From Psychrobacter aestuarii (GTDB lineage Bacteria > Pseudomonadota > Gammaproteobacteria > Pseudomonadales > Moraxellaceae): DNA of 64,000 bases. The translations under genes were made by a program, and so were the position numbers. Where the stretch lies: contig NZ_CAJGYT010000001.1 in the NCBI RefSeq assembly GCF_904846035.1, positions 2,480,001-2,544,000 of the forward strand. Direction: 5' to 3'. Positions 18,798 to 27,872 of the stretch are shown one piece after another. Every line of letters begins with the position of its first letter. Positions within the stretch are counted from its first letter, which is position 1. The notes under the pieces were generated by a model that saw only the letters and a list, made by a program, of their open reading frames with translations, was not told the origin of the DNA and did no database searches.

Positions 18798-18879
18798 AGC
18801 GGTCTTTTTTTAAATGCGTGATTTGTATTTATATTCCAAAAATATTTTAACCTATTGATTCAAAGGGCTAGGGACGACT

Positions 18880-19980
18880 ATGGCAGGCAATACTATTGGG
18901 CAGCTGTTTACGGTGACCACATGTGGCGAGTCACACGGCGCAGGATTGATGGCAATCGTCGATGGCGTGCCACCAGGCATGAGCTTGTGCGCAGAAGACT
19001 TGCAAACCGACTTAGACCGCCGCAAGCCTGGCACGTCAAAGTATGCGACCCAGCGCCGCGAAGATGATGTGGTGGAGATTATCTCAGGGGTGTTTGAGGG
19101 CAAGACCACAGGCACACCGATTGGGCTGTTGATTCGTAACACCAACCAAAAATCCAAAGACTATAGCGACATCAAAGACACCTTTCGTCCAGGACATGCC
19201 GACTATACCTATAGCATGAAATACGGCTTTCGCGACTATCGCGGCGGCGGTCGCTCGTCGGCGCGTGAAACTGCCATGCGTGTGGCAGCAGGGGCAATCG
19301 CCAAAAAATACCTGCTCGAGCGTCTGGGCGTCCAAGTGCGTGGTCACGTGACCCAAATTGGCAATGCCTATAGCCAAGTCACTGACCCAAACCAAATTGA
19401 TTGGGACTTTGTGAATAGCAATCCGTTCTTTTGTGCAGACAAAGACGCGATTGGCGACTTTGAAGCCTTAATTGACAACTTGCGCCGTGAAGGCACCAGC
19501 TGCGGCGCCAAGCTCGATATCATTGCCAGCAGCGTACCTGTCGGTCTTGGCGAGCCTGTATTTGACCGCTTGGATGCGGACATTGCTCACGCCATGATGA
19601 GTATCAATGCGGTAAAAGGTGTGGAGATTGGTGATGGTATGGCGGTTGCAGGTCAGTTTGGACACACCAGCCGCGATGAGCTGACGCCAGAGGGATTTAC
19701 TGCCAATCACGCAGGCGGTATCTTGGGCGGGATTTCTTCGGGGCAAGACATTTGCGTCAGTATCGCGCTTAAGCCAACCTCAAGCATCACCACAGCAGGC
19801 AAGAGCATCAATACGGACGGTCAAGCCATTGATATGTTGACCAAAGGGCGTCACGACCCTTGCGTCGGCGTGCGTGCGACACCGATTGCCGAAGCCATGC
19901 TGGCGATGGTTTTACTCGACCATTACTTGCGCCACCGCGCACAAAATGCCGATGTACAAGCGCCTGTTGCCGCCATTTAA
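18880..19980 (+). CDS. aroC: Chorismate synthase
   Basis: Last step of the shikimate pathway: converts EPSP to chorismate with reduced FMN. The 366-residue sequence carries the three family signatures: [18 protein letters not shown], then the [10 protein letters not shown] and [12 protein letters not shown] region with flavin-site residues, and [17 protein letters not shown] near the C-terminus. Length is typical. AGGGA lies 8 bases before the ATG. It sits directly after prmB. Confidence 0.98.
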   Translation: MAGNTIGQLFTVTTCGESHGAGLMAIVDGVPPGMSLCAEDLQTDLDRRKPGTSKYATQRREDDVVEIISGVFEGKTTGTPIGLLIRNTNQKSKDYSDIKDTFRPGHADYTYSMKYGFRDYRGGGRSSARETAMRVAAGAIAKKYLLERLGVQVRGHVTQIGNAYSQVTDPNQIDWDFVNSNPFFCADKDAIGDFEALIDNLRREGTSCGAKLDIIASSVPVGLGEPVFDRLDADIAHAMMSINAVKGVEIGDGMAVAGQFGHTSRDELTPEGFTANHAGGILGGISSGQDICVSIALKPTSSITTAGKSINTDGQAIDMLTKGRHDPCVGVRATPIAEAMLAMVLLDHYLRHRAQNADVQAPVAAI

Positions 19981-20393
19981 TAGCCGTTTTTTACCTATTA
20001 AATAAGTGCTAAAAACCATATAAAACGCCCAAAGACGTGCTACTTTGGGCGTTTTTTTATGCAAATGTGGTATAAAAATGTGCTTATAACGCGGGGCAGT
20101 GGTCTATTGCTATACAGTGCTGATGACGAAAGACAAGTAGCGTCTGCATACTCGGTATCAAGAGCCAATGACCAAAGTCGATGCTGTCAATCAAAGCATG
20201 GGCGAGGCGCTGCTGGCAGTGCTGGCGAGTCATACCGATAAAGCGCGGCGGTGTGGATGATAAAGCGTGCATGAGAATACCCTGTGTTGTCAAAACCTAA
20301 CAACAAGATAGCTGCATCATGTCGAATAAGGGTGCAAAGGCTATGGAAAAAGGATGAATCGCGCTTCTTTGCTTATTTGGTGAGTAGGTCAGG
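19981..20393. other. Intergenic region between convergent aroC and creC
   Basis: 413 bases. Contains the aroC terminator at the left. A 69-codon minus-strand ORF (20084-20293) is possible but has no Shine-Dalgarno or family likeness; it could be a gene remnant. Nothing else recognised. Confidence 0.5.
20022..20055. terminator. Rho-independent terminator after aroC
   Basis: AAAACGCCCAAAG (20022-20034) pairs perfectly with CTTTGGGCGTTTT (20043-20055). Confidence 0.9.
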
Positions 20394-22067
20394 CTACCTG
20401 CTTGGCGCGGCTATCGTCGGCAGCTGAATCTGTAGCGCCACGCCAGCGGGTGTCTGCGCCGTTGGGGTTGCGATATTGCGAATACTGACCGTACCGCCAT
20501 GATGCTCAATGACTTGCTTGACCAGCGTTAAGCCAAGTCCCGTGCCTTTTTTGTGCCGACTCGCACGAGTGGCGCTGGTATTGTCCTCGAGCGTTTCCAT
20601 GCTTTGCCGCGACAGGCTAAAGTAGCGATTGAATACTTTATCCAGCGCATAATCTGGCAGCGGCTTACCGTCGTTTATAATCTCAAGCGACAGCTGCTCT
20701 GCATCATTACGCAGCCGAATAACCACGCGTGTGGCGGCAAAATACAGCGCATTGTCCAGCACATTTTGTAGTGCTTGCACCAGCCAAAATCTGTCGGCGC
20801 AGATATACAGCGGTGTCTGCACATCAAGCAAATCCTGCAAGTGTAACCGTGCGTCATTTAACCACAGTTCCATCGGCTGTAAGTGGCTTTGATGCAGTTT
20901 GACGCTATTGTCCGTCAGCAGTTGATGGAGCAGTGCCAGCATCTCAATCGGTTGGCGACTGAGGCGAAAGCTCGGCTGCTCGACGGCAGCGAGGAGCAGC
21001 AACCTATCAATCAGCTGCTGCATCTTGATGGACTGTTCACCGATGGTTTGGCTTAGCATTTCGCGGTCTTCGGCGTCTAAAGCATCGTCTTCTAGCAGCT
21101 CACTACTGGCACGAATGGCGGTCAAAGGGCTTTTTAACTCATGGGTCAAGGTATGCACATAATCGGTGACGTAAGCACGGTTTTCTAGGCGATGCTTCAT
21201 GCTCTCAATGGTATCGGTCAAGCTGTTCAGCTCGCGCCCCAGATAAAAATAGGGCTTTTGCGTGTCTTCTGCCAAGGCGCGCGTATACTGCGTCACCAAA
21301 GTGATGCTTTGCTTAAGCCACCATGCGACAAGCCCTGCCAGTATCAAAGCAGCGCCGCTCATAAACAGCGCGGTGACCAGCATGCGCTGGCGGGTCGCGC
21401 TCAGATAGGGCAGCACGCTGGCGACAGGCTTGCCCACACTGACCACGCCAATGATGGCGCCCGCGGGGTTGTGGATGGGCTGCGCCACGTACATCACCGC
21501 ATCGTCGCTCTGAGGCGCTTGTACAGTGCTCCTCGCACCATATTCACCGCGTAAAGTCAGATATACATCGTTCCAGCGGCTATAATCCTCGGTTTCGTCA
21601 TTGTTCGGCTGCGGCTGTGAGTCGTACACGACTTTGCCCGCCGCATCGGTCACATAAACACGAAAGCTTGCGGCAGAATCATCACTGACGATACCGTTGA
21701 TGTTCTTTTGTGTGCCATAACGACGCTGTAAGGACGCATCCAGTTGCCTCTGATAATCGTCGTCATACAAGCGCTTGGACAATAATGGCTGCTGCAAGGT
21801 CGCAGCAAGTAGGGTGCTGGTATCGGCAAGCGTATCCTCAATCACCTGATGTGCAGTGGGCTTGATATAGCCAAACAATTGACTGAACGCCGCGATGCCG
21901 CACAAAAGCAAGACCAGCGCCACCGCGAGCCAAATGCGAAAAAAAATACTCAAATTCAATGGGCGCTTGGGCGTATTGTGTACAGCGGTCGTGCCAATAG
22001 GGTGCAATTTGGCGTACCAGTTTTTGGCACCTGCCAGGGCGGGTGATTCGGTCGGTGATTCAGGCAT
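20394..22067 (-). CDS. creC: Sensor histidine kinase CreC
   Basis: Membrane sensor kinase that pairs with CreB. Features in order: cytoplasmic N-terminus of about 40 residues, membrane helix (FFRIWLAVALVLLLCGIAAF), a periplasmic sensor domain of about 160 residues, a second helix near 235 (MLVTALFMSGAALILAGLVA), a linker, the HisKA domain with HTLTHELKSPLTAI (phospho-His in HELKSP), and the HATPase domain with N box LQNVLDNAL, KVFNRYFS and GTGLGLTLV. At 557 residues it is longer than E. coli CreC (474). creB is upstream on the same strand, 39 bases away. creD, which belongs to the regulon, is not adjacent. Confidence 0.85.
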   Translation of the reverse strand: MPESPTESPALAGAKNWYAKLHPIGTTAVHNTPKRPLNLSIFFRIWLAVALVLLLCGIAAFSQLFGYIKPTAHQVIEDTLADTSTLLAATLQQPLLSKRLYDDDYQRQLDASLQRRYGTQKNINGIVSDDSAASFRVYVTDAAGKVVYDSQPQPNNDETEDYSRWNDVYLTLRGEYGARSTVQAPQSDDAVMYVAQPIHNPAGAIIGVVSVGKPVASVLPYLSATRQRMLVTALFMSGAALILAGLVAWWLKQSITLVTQYTRALAEDTQKPYFYLGRELNSLTDTIESMKHRLENRAYVTDYVHTLTHELKSPLTAIRASSELLEDDALDAEDREMLSQTIGEQSIKMQQLIDRLLLLAAVEQPSFRLSRQPIEMLALLHQLLTDNSVKLHQSHLQPMELWLNDARLHLQDLLDVQTPLYICADRFWLVQALQNVLDNALYFAATRVVIRLRNDAEQLSLEIINDGKPLPDYALDKVFNRYFSLSRQSMETLEDNTSATRASRHKKGTGLGLTLVKQVIEHHGGTVSIRNIATPTAQTPAGVALQIQLPTIAAPSR

Positions 22068-22106
22068 AAGGGCGGGTCTTATTTTTTAAAAGTATTCATA
22101 TCAGCA

Positions 22107-22880
22107 TCACGCAGGACACAAGCCATAGCCCAAGCCGCGATGGGTATAGATGACCTCAGTCGCGTCATCGACCTGTGCCAGCTGCTTACGGATGGATTTG
22201 ACATGACTGTCGATGGTGCGGGCAAGACGGTGGTCAGGATAATCGCTGATGGCGCAAAGCAGTTGCTCACGGCTAAAGACCTGATTGGGTGCTTGCAATA
22301 GGGTCAGCAGGATTTTACGCTCAGTATTGCTAAGATCCAGTTTTTGCTGCTGCCACAGCAGTGAATAATTGAGCGGCTGATAATGCCAAGTGCCCGAGCG
22401 ACAATGAAAGGTAAGGGCTTGTTCGCTCATTTGCAGCATGGCGCCATCATGAGGTGCTGCGGCGTCTGTCGTATTGACAGCGGCATGATGCAGCTGCTCG
22501 CGTCGCCAAATTGCCTTGATGCGCGCCACCAGCTCACGTGGACTAAAGGGCTTGGCGCAGTAGTCATCGCCGCCCATCTCCAGCCCTAAGATACGATCGA
22601 CCTCTTCACTGCGCGCGGTCAAAAACACAATCGGCACGTCTTGCAAGCGTCCGATATCGGCGGTATGGCGGATTTTTTGGCACAGACTCAGACCGTCACC
22701 GTCAGGCAAACCCACATCTAAGATAATCGCCGATAGGTTCGCTGCCGCAGCCGTGCGTAAAAATTCCAGCACACTGCTGGCATTGTCCAGCCATGTCATC
22801 TGCCAGCCCTCACGCTTGCACGTGATGTTTAATGAAGTAGCAATCGCGGGGTCATCTTCGACCAATAAAATATGGTTCAT
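22107..22880 (-). CDS. creB: Response regulator CreB
   Basis: OmpR-type transcription factor: receiver domain (acidic EDD near 8-10, phosphoacceptor Asp in ILDVGLPDGDGL near 58, conserved Lys in CAKPFSPREL) followed by a winged-helix DNA-binding domain (LSNTERKILLTLLQAPNQVFSREQLL and RTIDSHVKSIRKQL). The stretch FLTARSEEVDRILGLEMGGDDY matches CreB closely. I place the start at 22880, where the protein begins MNHILLVEDD after a CAGGG site; the frame is open further upstream to 22949 but that adds a non-conserved stretch. CreBC responds to carbon source and, in some species, to penicillin-binding-protein inhibition. Confidence 0.86.
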   Translation of the reverse strand: MNHILLVEDDPAIATSLNITCKREGWQMTWLDNASSVLEFLRTAAAANLSAIILDVGLPDGDGLSLCQKIRHTADIGRLQDVPIVFLTARSEEVDRILGLEMGGDDYCAKPFSPRELVARIKAIWRREQLHHAAVNTTDAAAPHDGAMLQMSEQALTFHCRSGTWHYQPLNYSLLWQQQKLDLSNTERKILLTLLQAPNQVFSREQLLCAISDYPDHRLARTIDSHVKSIRKQLAQVDDATEVIYTHRGLGYGLCPA

Positions 22881-23105
22881 GCGCAGCCCTGTATGCAGGT
22901 CAGATAAAATCAGGTAAAAAGTGATATTAATCCTAGCACAAAAGCACACTGCCCAAAGTCGCCGCCGTACAGATTTTGATGAAAAACGTATGAATCCGCC
23001 TGCCGACCCTCTGCGTCATCAAACGACAAATGATGTAGTATACTGGCGAGCGACGCACCCTAAGGTGCAACACGAGCAATATCAAAACACAACAAGGACA
23101 CGAGT

Positions 23106-23777
23106 ATGAGTGAGTATTTAGACTGCATCATTCGCGAACACAACCCGCAAAACGCCCCTATCAGCGCGGCAGTGATTTGGCTGCATGGACTCGGCGCCAG
23201 TGGTCACGACTTTGAACCCATCGTCCCGCAGCTGGGCTTAGATGGCACACGCGGGGTGCGCTTTATTTTTCCGAATGCGCCCAAGCGTCCTGTGACCGTC
23301 AACGGCGGCTATATCATGCCCGCATGGTATGACATCCTTGAGATGAGTATCGAGCGTAAAATCGATACCGACCAGATCATGCACTCTGCCGAGCAGATTG
23401 GCGCGCTGATTGAACGCGAGCTGGCAAATGGCATTGCGACGGACAAGATTGTCATCGCAGGCTTTTCGCAAGGCGGCGCAGTCGCTTACCAGACAGCGCT
23501 CAGCTACCCCAAGCGCTTGGCAGGCTTAATGGTACTATCGACCTATTTTGCTACCGACGCCACCATTGACTATAGTGCTGCCAATAGTGACCTGCCCATT
23601 CTTATTCAACATGGCACCCATGACCCTGTCGTCCCCGTACAGTTGGGCGAGCGTGCGTATACGTTGTTAAAAGACAAGCAGTATGCTGCCAACTATCTGA
23701 CTTATCCAATGGCGCACCAAGTATGCATGGCACAAATCGAAGACATTGGGCAGTGGCTAAACCGCGTATTGGCTTAA
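23106..23777 (+). CDS. Serine carboxylesterase, alpha/beta hydrolase (EstB/LypA-type)
   Basis: A 223-residue hydrolase of the phospholipase/carboxylesterase family that cleaves small esters or lysophospholipids. The oxyanion segment is LHGLGASGHDFEPIVPQL, the nucleophile is Ser121 in GFSQGG, Asp173 lies in QHGTHDPVVP, and His204 in PMAHQV completes the triad. There is no signal peptide, so it is cytoplasmic. It stands alone, divergent from creB, with a terminator behind it. Confidence 0.9.
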   Translation: MSEYLDCIIREHNPQNAPISAAVIWLHGLGASGHDFEPIVPQLGLDGTRGVRFIFPNAPKRPVTVNGGYIMPAWYDILEMSIERKIDTDQIMHSAEQIGALIERELANGIATDKIVIAGFSQGGAVAYQTALSYPKRLAGLMVLSTYFATDATIDYSAANSDLPILIQHGTHDPVVPVQLGERAYTLLKDKQYAANYLTYPMAHQVCMAQIEDIGQWLNRVLA

Positions 23778-23832
23778 TAGCAAATGCTTTTTCTTACAAA
23801 ACGTCTGGACATCCGTCGTTTGTTATACCTAT

Positions 23833-23874
23833 AAAAAATCCCGCGTCTGCTGCATGGCACACGCGGGATTTTTT
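23833..23874. terminator. Bidirectional rho-independent terminator
   Basis: AAAAAATCCCGCGT (23833-23846) pairs with ACGCGGGATTTTTT (23861-23874) between the convergent esterase and lipoprotein genes. Confidence 0.9.
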
Positions 23875-23897
23875 ATCAGCTTGGTAGATTATGAATG

Positions 23898-24788
23898 TTA
23901 AGAACAGCCTTCAATCAAATAAATGGCTTCAGGAATGCCGATATCAATACTGTCGACTTCACCGACCAGTTTGTCTTTATCTGCTGCGCTCCAGCTGTCA
24001 GCAGCGATGGTGTTCTGACTCAGTTTTTGCCCATTTTTAATATGATACTCAACCTGAATGGGTAGGGTATCGGTATCATTGGTCATCTTAATATTGTCTG
24101 TCGTCAGTACGGAGCCGTCTTTGCTGGGATTTACGACCGTAAAATTCACATTGGCAATCAAATTATAATAATCGCCATTTTGTGCATAATGGTCGACCTC
24201 ATAATCAAGCTGGCCATCATGCGTGGCCATCACTGAATCGACCGAATCACCCACACGAACGCCATTATAAAAGGGCGCATTGGGACCTTGGACATGAATC
24301 AGTGCCATTTTGCCATCGATGATTTGATACAGTACAGAAGCCCGTTTGCCAAACTCGGTGCTGTTATAAGTCAGTGTGTTATCGCTGAGGTAATAACAGC
24401 TTTCATCGCCTGTGTCAGGCTCTTTTGCGCCAAATTGTTCGCGTATCTCCGCAGTAATGTCCTGCCCAAAGCGCAGCGTCTTATAACCCGCTGGGCTCAC
24501 GATTTGTGCATCGTACGCTTTTGGGGTATTGCTAGCGCTGGGTGCGCTCGGCATGCTGGTAGGCGGTGTGTTTTGGTCGCTTGCGTCCGTATCGAGGGGT
24601 GCTTCGGATACGGGCGCAGAGGCGTTGGCGGCTTCTGTAGGCGTCTCTGTGTTCATGCTGCCTTCTACATTTTCCGAATCATTCGGCGAATTGCACCCTG
24701 TCAAAAGTAGCAGACCGCCAAACATACAGCCTGCAAAAGTCACTGCGCGCGCTACCGCTGGTTTAGATATAGATGTGTGTCCTAACAT
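23898..24788 (-). CDS. Lipoprotein of unknown function
   Basis: A 296-residue secreted protein with a lipobox LLLLTGC, lipidated Cys32. After it comes a disordered, Ser/Thr/Ala/Asp-rich linker to about residue 85, then a folded domain ending ...IYLIEGCS. The folded part contains a Cys pair (DESCYYLSD and the C-terminal EGC) that may form a disulphide. I do not recognise the family. ATG at 24788 is preceded by AGGAG at seven bases, so I prefer it over the upstream ATG at 24806, whose codons overlap that AGGAG. Confidence 0.75.
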   Translation of the reverse strand: MLGHTSISKPAVARAVTFAGCMFGGLLLLTGCNSPNDSENVEGSMNTETPTEAANASAPVSEAPLDTDASDQNTPPTSMPSAPSASNTPKAYDAQIVSPAGYKTLRFGQDITAEIREQFGAKEPDTGDESCYYLSDNTLTYNSTEFGKRASVLYQIIDGKMALIHVQGPNAPFYNGVRVGDSVDSVMATHDGQLDYEVDHYAQNGDYYNLIANVNFTVVNPSKDGSVLTTDNIKMTNDTDTLPIQVEYHIKNGQKLSQNTIAADSWSAADKDKLVGEVDSIDIGIPEAIYLIEGCS

Positions 24789-25018
24789 GCTCGTGCTCCT
24801 AACCATAATTCATCAACAATCTCAGTCTAACGCTGAACAAAAGTAACGACAGTAGGATAATCAAGTATGTTGTGCAGCATTTTGTCTGTACTGCGTTACT
24901 GCCTAGCGGTACGATACATGTATAAATAAACAAGCTTATATTGTTTAACGATGTTTATGCAGTTAAGCACTTAACGCACTTAAGCCTTCTTTAGTGTTAT
25001 TAAAATCCAGAGTTGTCG

Positions 25019-25702
25019 TTATCGGACGACCTTGGTATTGATGGCTTTTGCCCAGCCAATGCATTTGTCCTCGCAGCGATGACATTTTTGCTTATCGGTC
25101 ACCACATGCTCAACCTGTCCGCAGTACATACAGGCATAATGACACTGTGGCTCAATCTCCTCAGCCGCTTGGTAGGCTTTTGGGAATATCGGTAAGCCGT
25201 AATGCACGTCATCATCGGCAAACATCAACAGGCTAAATGTGCCATCGGTCTCCAGCAGTCCCACCCGCACTTGACCTAAGTGCTCAATACCTTGTTGGCG
25301 CATCTCAGCAAAAAATTCATCATGTGACATTTTGCCCTTATCAATTTTATCGAGTACCAGCTTGCCGTTCTCGACGATGTAGAGCGAGCGCCCCTCGAGC
25401 AAATCCTCAATCGGCTGGTACTTCATCATCAGCCACGTGCAAAAGCGATACAGCACAATCACTAGGCTCATAATAAGCACGGCCTGAATGATGGGCAAAT
25501 CCTCGGTAAACATCGGGTCGCCTGCAATTGAGCCAAGCGACAGAATAATGGTCAGCTCAAAGATAGACAGCTGGCGCACGCCGCGCTTGCCCGTAAAGCG
25601 CAAAAAGAGAATGATAAGTACGAACATCACCGTCACACGAATGGCAATCTCGACCATAAATGCCCATGTGGTGTCGTATAAAAAAATGTCGACCAGACTC
25701 AT
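25019..25702 (-). CDS. DUF421 (YetF-like) membrane protein with C-terminal Cys-rich zinc-type motif
   Basis: A 227-residue protein: three membrane helices (about 12-95) with the family motif GKRGVRQLSIFELTIILSLGSIAGDPMF, then the soluble DUF421 domain (IEDLLEGRSLYIVENGKLV, ELRQQGI-like EMRQQGIEHLGQVRVGLLETDG). After it, the tail adds CMYCGQVEHVV and KCHRCEDKCIGW, that is two CxxC pairs able to bind zinc or iron. The tail is not part of the core family. Function of DUF421 is unknown. A run of eight G residues lies 48 bases upstream. Confidence 0.85.
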   Translation of the reverse strand: MSLVDIFLYDTTWAFMVEIAIRVTVMFVLIILFLRFTGKRGVRQLSIFELTIILSLGSIAGDPMFTEDLPIIQAVLIMSLVIVLYRFCTWLMMKYQPIEDLLEGRSLYIVENGKLVLDKIDKGKMSHDEFFAEMRQQGIEHLGQVRVGLLETDGTFSLLMFADDDVHYGLPIFPKAYQAAEEIEPQCHYACMYCGQVEHVVTDKQKCHRCEDKCIGWAKAINTKVVR

Positions 25703-25871
25703 AAGTGCCGTGTTCCAAGATAATTGAGTAGGCAGAATATAATCGAAGCGGGGGGGGTATGACTAGGTGCTGTGTGTATAAATACGCGATGAGCGGCTAG
25801 AAAAGGAAGATGTATGATAAATGAATGAATGGATAGGCAATAAAGGCAAAAGAGATATCAACAACATTGCC

Positions 25872-25906
25872 AATAAAAAAAGCCAGCCACCTAAGTGACT
25901 GACTTT
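25872..25906 (-). terminator. Rho-independent terminator of ssrA
   Basis: On the minus strand an 11-bp stem AAGTCAGTCAC / GTGGCTGGCTT (with two G-U pairs) and a TTAG loop is followed by TTTTT. The G-U pairs become A-C mismatches on the plus strand, so it works in one direction only. Confidence 0.8.
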
Positions 25907-25916
25907 TTCAAATATT

Positions 25917-26275
25917 TGGTGGAGATGGCGGGAGTTGAACCCGCGTCCGCCAATACTACACTCATGAATCTACATGTTTAGGGTCTGTCTTTGGCTTTAA
26001 CCTGCACCGATCCGACAGTCAGGATGGATTGGGCGAGTCTCTAAGTTTGAACCCAAGCGGTTGAGACAACCACTTGTGGCGAACCTATATGCGTGCGCTT
26101 CAACTTAATTAACCAACTATAGGCAATCAGCAATTAAGTAAGCAGAGTTTAAGCTGCTAGAGCGTAAGTTTCGTCGTTTGCGACTATTACATTATATACT
26201 TGATTAACGAGAGGGCATACTCTCTCGACATGCATCATTGAGTTTCGTTACCAGCGTCGAAGCCAGAACATCCCC
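25917..26275 (-). ncRNA. ssrA: Transfer-messenger RNA (tmRNA)
   Basis: Rescues stalled ribosomes. The 359-nt RNA starts with GGGGATG (26275-26269), which pairs with CATCTCC before the encoded ACCA end (25917-25920). The T-arm region reads GGGTTCAACTCCC, inverted here as gggagttgaaccc. The tag frame begins at GCA (26181-26179) and encodes ANDETYALAA, with TAA at 26151-26149. The tag ends LAA as expected for ClpXP/ClpAP targeting and matches tags of Moraxellaceae. A near-consensus promoter precedes it and a directional terminator follows. Confidence 0.98.
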
Positions 26276-26288
26276 AATAGAACGGTGT

Positions 26289-26317
26289 ATTATATCGACC
26301 AAGTGCCCATCTGGCAA
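26289..26317 (-). promoter_or_regulatory. Sigma70 promoter of ssrA
   Basis: On the minus strand TTGCCA (26317-26312), 17-base spacer, TATAAT (26294-26289). The predicted start is only a few bases from the mature tmRNA 5' end. Confidence 0.85.
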
Positions 26318-26401
26318 GCCATTGCTGCGCCGCTTTACATTTAATAACAGTGGTTATCGATCAAAGATTTACCTATACCATCCTCTCATAAAACACGGCA
26401 C

Positions 26402-26437
26402 AAAAAAAAGAACCTGCATAATGCAGGCTCTTTTTTT
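26402..26437. terminator. Rho-independent terminator after rplI
   Basis: CCTGCAT / ATGCAGG (26413-26419 and 26421-26427) extended by flanking A and T runs, 20 bases past the rplI stop on the minus strand. Confidence 0.88.
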
Positions 26438-26456
26438 GCGATTAAACCATCAGAGA

Positions 26457-26954
26457 TTATTCTTCTGAATCGTCTTCTTCGCTTTCTTCTGCAAAGCTGT
26501 TGTCGCCATCTTCAGACAAGATAGTAACAAGGATGCTAGCAGTTACGTCGTGGTGTAGTTGAATATCAACATTGTATTCGCCCACTTGACGTAGTGCGCC
26601 TTCAGGCAGCTTCACTTCAGAACGGTCAACTTCTAGACCAGAGCTGGTTAGTGCTTCAGCGATATCGCGAGTACCGATAGAGCCGAATAGCTTGCCTTCG
26701 TCGCCAGATTTCGCGCGCATGATGACGTTTACGTCAGTCAATGCGTCAGCACGAGTCTGTGCAGCGCTTAGCTCAGCGGCTTCTTCTGCTTCAAGTTCAG
26801 CACGACGTGCTTCGAACTTTTCGATGTTAGCAGCAGTAGCTGGCAATGCTTTGCCTTGTGGGATTAGAAAGTTACGTCCGTAACCTGGTTTTACATCGAC
26901 AGTTTCACCGAGCTTACCAAGGTTGACGATACGCTGTAACAAAATAACTTGCAT
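26457..26954 (-). CDS. rplI: 50S ribosomal protein bL9
   Basis: Structural protein of the L1 stalk base. The N-terminal domain [34 protein letters not shown] is fully typical, followed by the long connecting helix and the C-terminal domain. At 165 residues it is about 15 longer than usual because of an acidic tail ([10 protein letters not shown]). It is the third gene of rpsF-rpsR-rplI; priB, found between rpsF and rpsR in enterobacteria, is absent. Confidence 0.98.
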   Translation of the reverse strand: MQVILLQRIVNLGKLGETVDVKPGYGRNFLIPQGKALPATAANIEKFEARRAELEAEEAAELSAAQTRADALTDVNVIMRAKSGDEGKLFGSIGTRDIAEALTSSGLEVDRSEVKLPEGALRQVGEYNVDIQLHHDVTASILVTILSEDGDNSFAEESEEDDSEE

Positions 26955-26978
26955 GAGTCACTCCTAGATAAACGTCAA

Positions 26979-27206
26979 TTACTGATGGTTGTCAGTATAC
27001 GGTAGTAGCGCAAGGTAACGAGCTTGTTTGATAGCTGTTGCCAACTGGCGCTGATATTTGGTAGAAGTACCAGTAATACGGCTTGGTACGATTTTGCCAT
27101 TGTCACTGATGTACTGTTTTAGCAATTCAACATCTTTATAGTCGATGTGAGTGATGCCTTCAGCAGTGAAACGGCAGAATTTGCGACGGCGATAAAAACG
27201 TGCCAT
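26979..27206 (-). CDS. rpsR: 30S ribosomal protein bS18
   Basis: Small-subunit platform protein that dimerises with S6. The 75-residue sequence begins [17 protein letters not shown] and contains [24 protein letters not shown] and the basic helix [19 protein letters not shown]. It starts 16 bases after rpsF, in the same operon. Confidence 0.98.
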   Translation of the reverse strand: MARFYRRRKFCRFTAEGITHIDYKDVELLKQYISDNGKIVPSRITGTSTKYQRQLATAIKQARYLALLPYTDNHQ

Positions 27207-27222
27207 GAGTATTCTCCTTTAA

Positions 27223-27609
27223 TTAGTCTTCACTGTTGTCGTCATTGTCGTTGTCAGAACGACGGTTAGCTTTGCGTGCGCGTTTTTCATCGGCATTCTT
27301 AGCTAATTGAGACTCTTCAGTGATTGCCTCATCACGGCGGATAACTAGGCTACGAATGATCGCGTCATTGTAACGGAATAGTTCTTCAAGCTCTGCAAGC
27401 GTTTCGCCATCAGTTTCGATGTTGAATAGGACGTAATGAGCTTTGTGGATCTTGTTGATTGGGTAAGCCAACTGACGACGACCCCAGTCTTCTAGACGGT
27501 GGATAGTGCCGTTGTTGTCTTGAACCAATTTGATGTAGCGTTCAACCATGCCGACCACTTGGTCGCTTTGGTCTGGGTGTACGATTAACACCACTTCATA
27601 ATGTCGCAT
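27223..27609 (-). CDS. rpsF: 30S ribosomal protein bS6
   Basis: Small-subunit platform protein, partner of S18. [25 protein letters not shown] and the [16 protein letters not shown] segment (here [22 protein letters not shown]) are typical. The 128 residues include an acidic, Asp/Asn-rich C-terminal tail ([10 protein letters not shown]). First gene of the operon; its Shine-Dalgarno is part of a leader hairpin described separately. Confidence 0.98.
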   Translation of the reverse strand: MRHYEVVLIVHPDQSDQVVGMVERYIKLVQDNNGTIHRLEDWGRRQLAYPINKIHKAHYVLFNIETDGETLAELEELFRYNDAIIRSLVIRRDEAITEESQLAKNADEKRARKANRRSDNDNDDNSED

Positions 27610-27615
27610 AATAGA

Positions 27616-27662
27616 CTCCTTGCGGATTAGTCAGCTATCAACCCTATGTTGATAGCAAGGAG
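27616..27662 (-). promoter_or_regulatory. rpsF leader hairpin hiding the Shine-Dalgarno (candidate S6:S18 autoregulatory element)
   Basis: On the minus strand the rpsF Shine-Dalgarno GCAAGGAG (27623-27616) is the exact complement of CTCCTTGC (27662-27655). Inside this outer helix a second stem, TATCAAC / GTTGATA, caps the structure, and an unpaired 3' stretch contains CCG (27625-27623). An outer helix, inner stem and a CCG in the asymmetric loop are the known hallmarks of the S6:S18-binding leader, so free S6-S18 would be expected to repress translation. Confidence 0.7.
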
Positions 27663-27717
27663 ATTTATAAGATAAACCCAATCTAAAGTTAGATAAGCTT
27701 AGTTTATAAAGCGCCGT

Positions 27718-27746
27718 ATTATAGCAATAATTGCCAAGAAGTACAA
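27718..27746 (-). promoter_or_regulatory. Sigma70 promoter of rpsF-rpsR-rplI
   Basis: On the minus strand TTGTAC (27746-27741), 17-base spacer, extended -10 TGCTATAAT (hexamer 27723-27718). It lies just upstream of the leader hairpin. Confidence 0.8.
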
Positions 27747-27805
27747 AGTTAAATTATGCCTCTTCGCAGTTTGCTATCAAAATAAACCACCAAAAACGAT
27801 GGCAA

Positions 27806-27838
27806 TAAAAAAAAGCAGCGCCAAAGCACTGCTTTTTG
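27806..27838 (-). terminator. Rho-independent terminator after the RDD gene
   Basis: On the minus strand AGCAGTGC / GCGCTGCT (27833-27826 and 27821-27814) followed by a run of seven T residues. Confidence 0.85.
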
Positions 27839-27872
27839 ACGAACCGAGCACAGCTTGGTACTCAGTTAACGA

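Noticed and set aside
20084-20293. 69-codon minus-strand frame
   Set aside because: No ribosome-binding site, no recognisable fold; kept only as a possible remnant.
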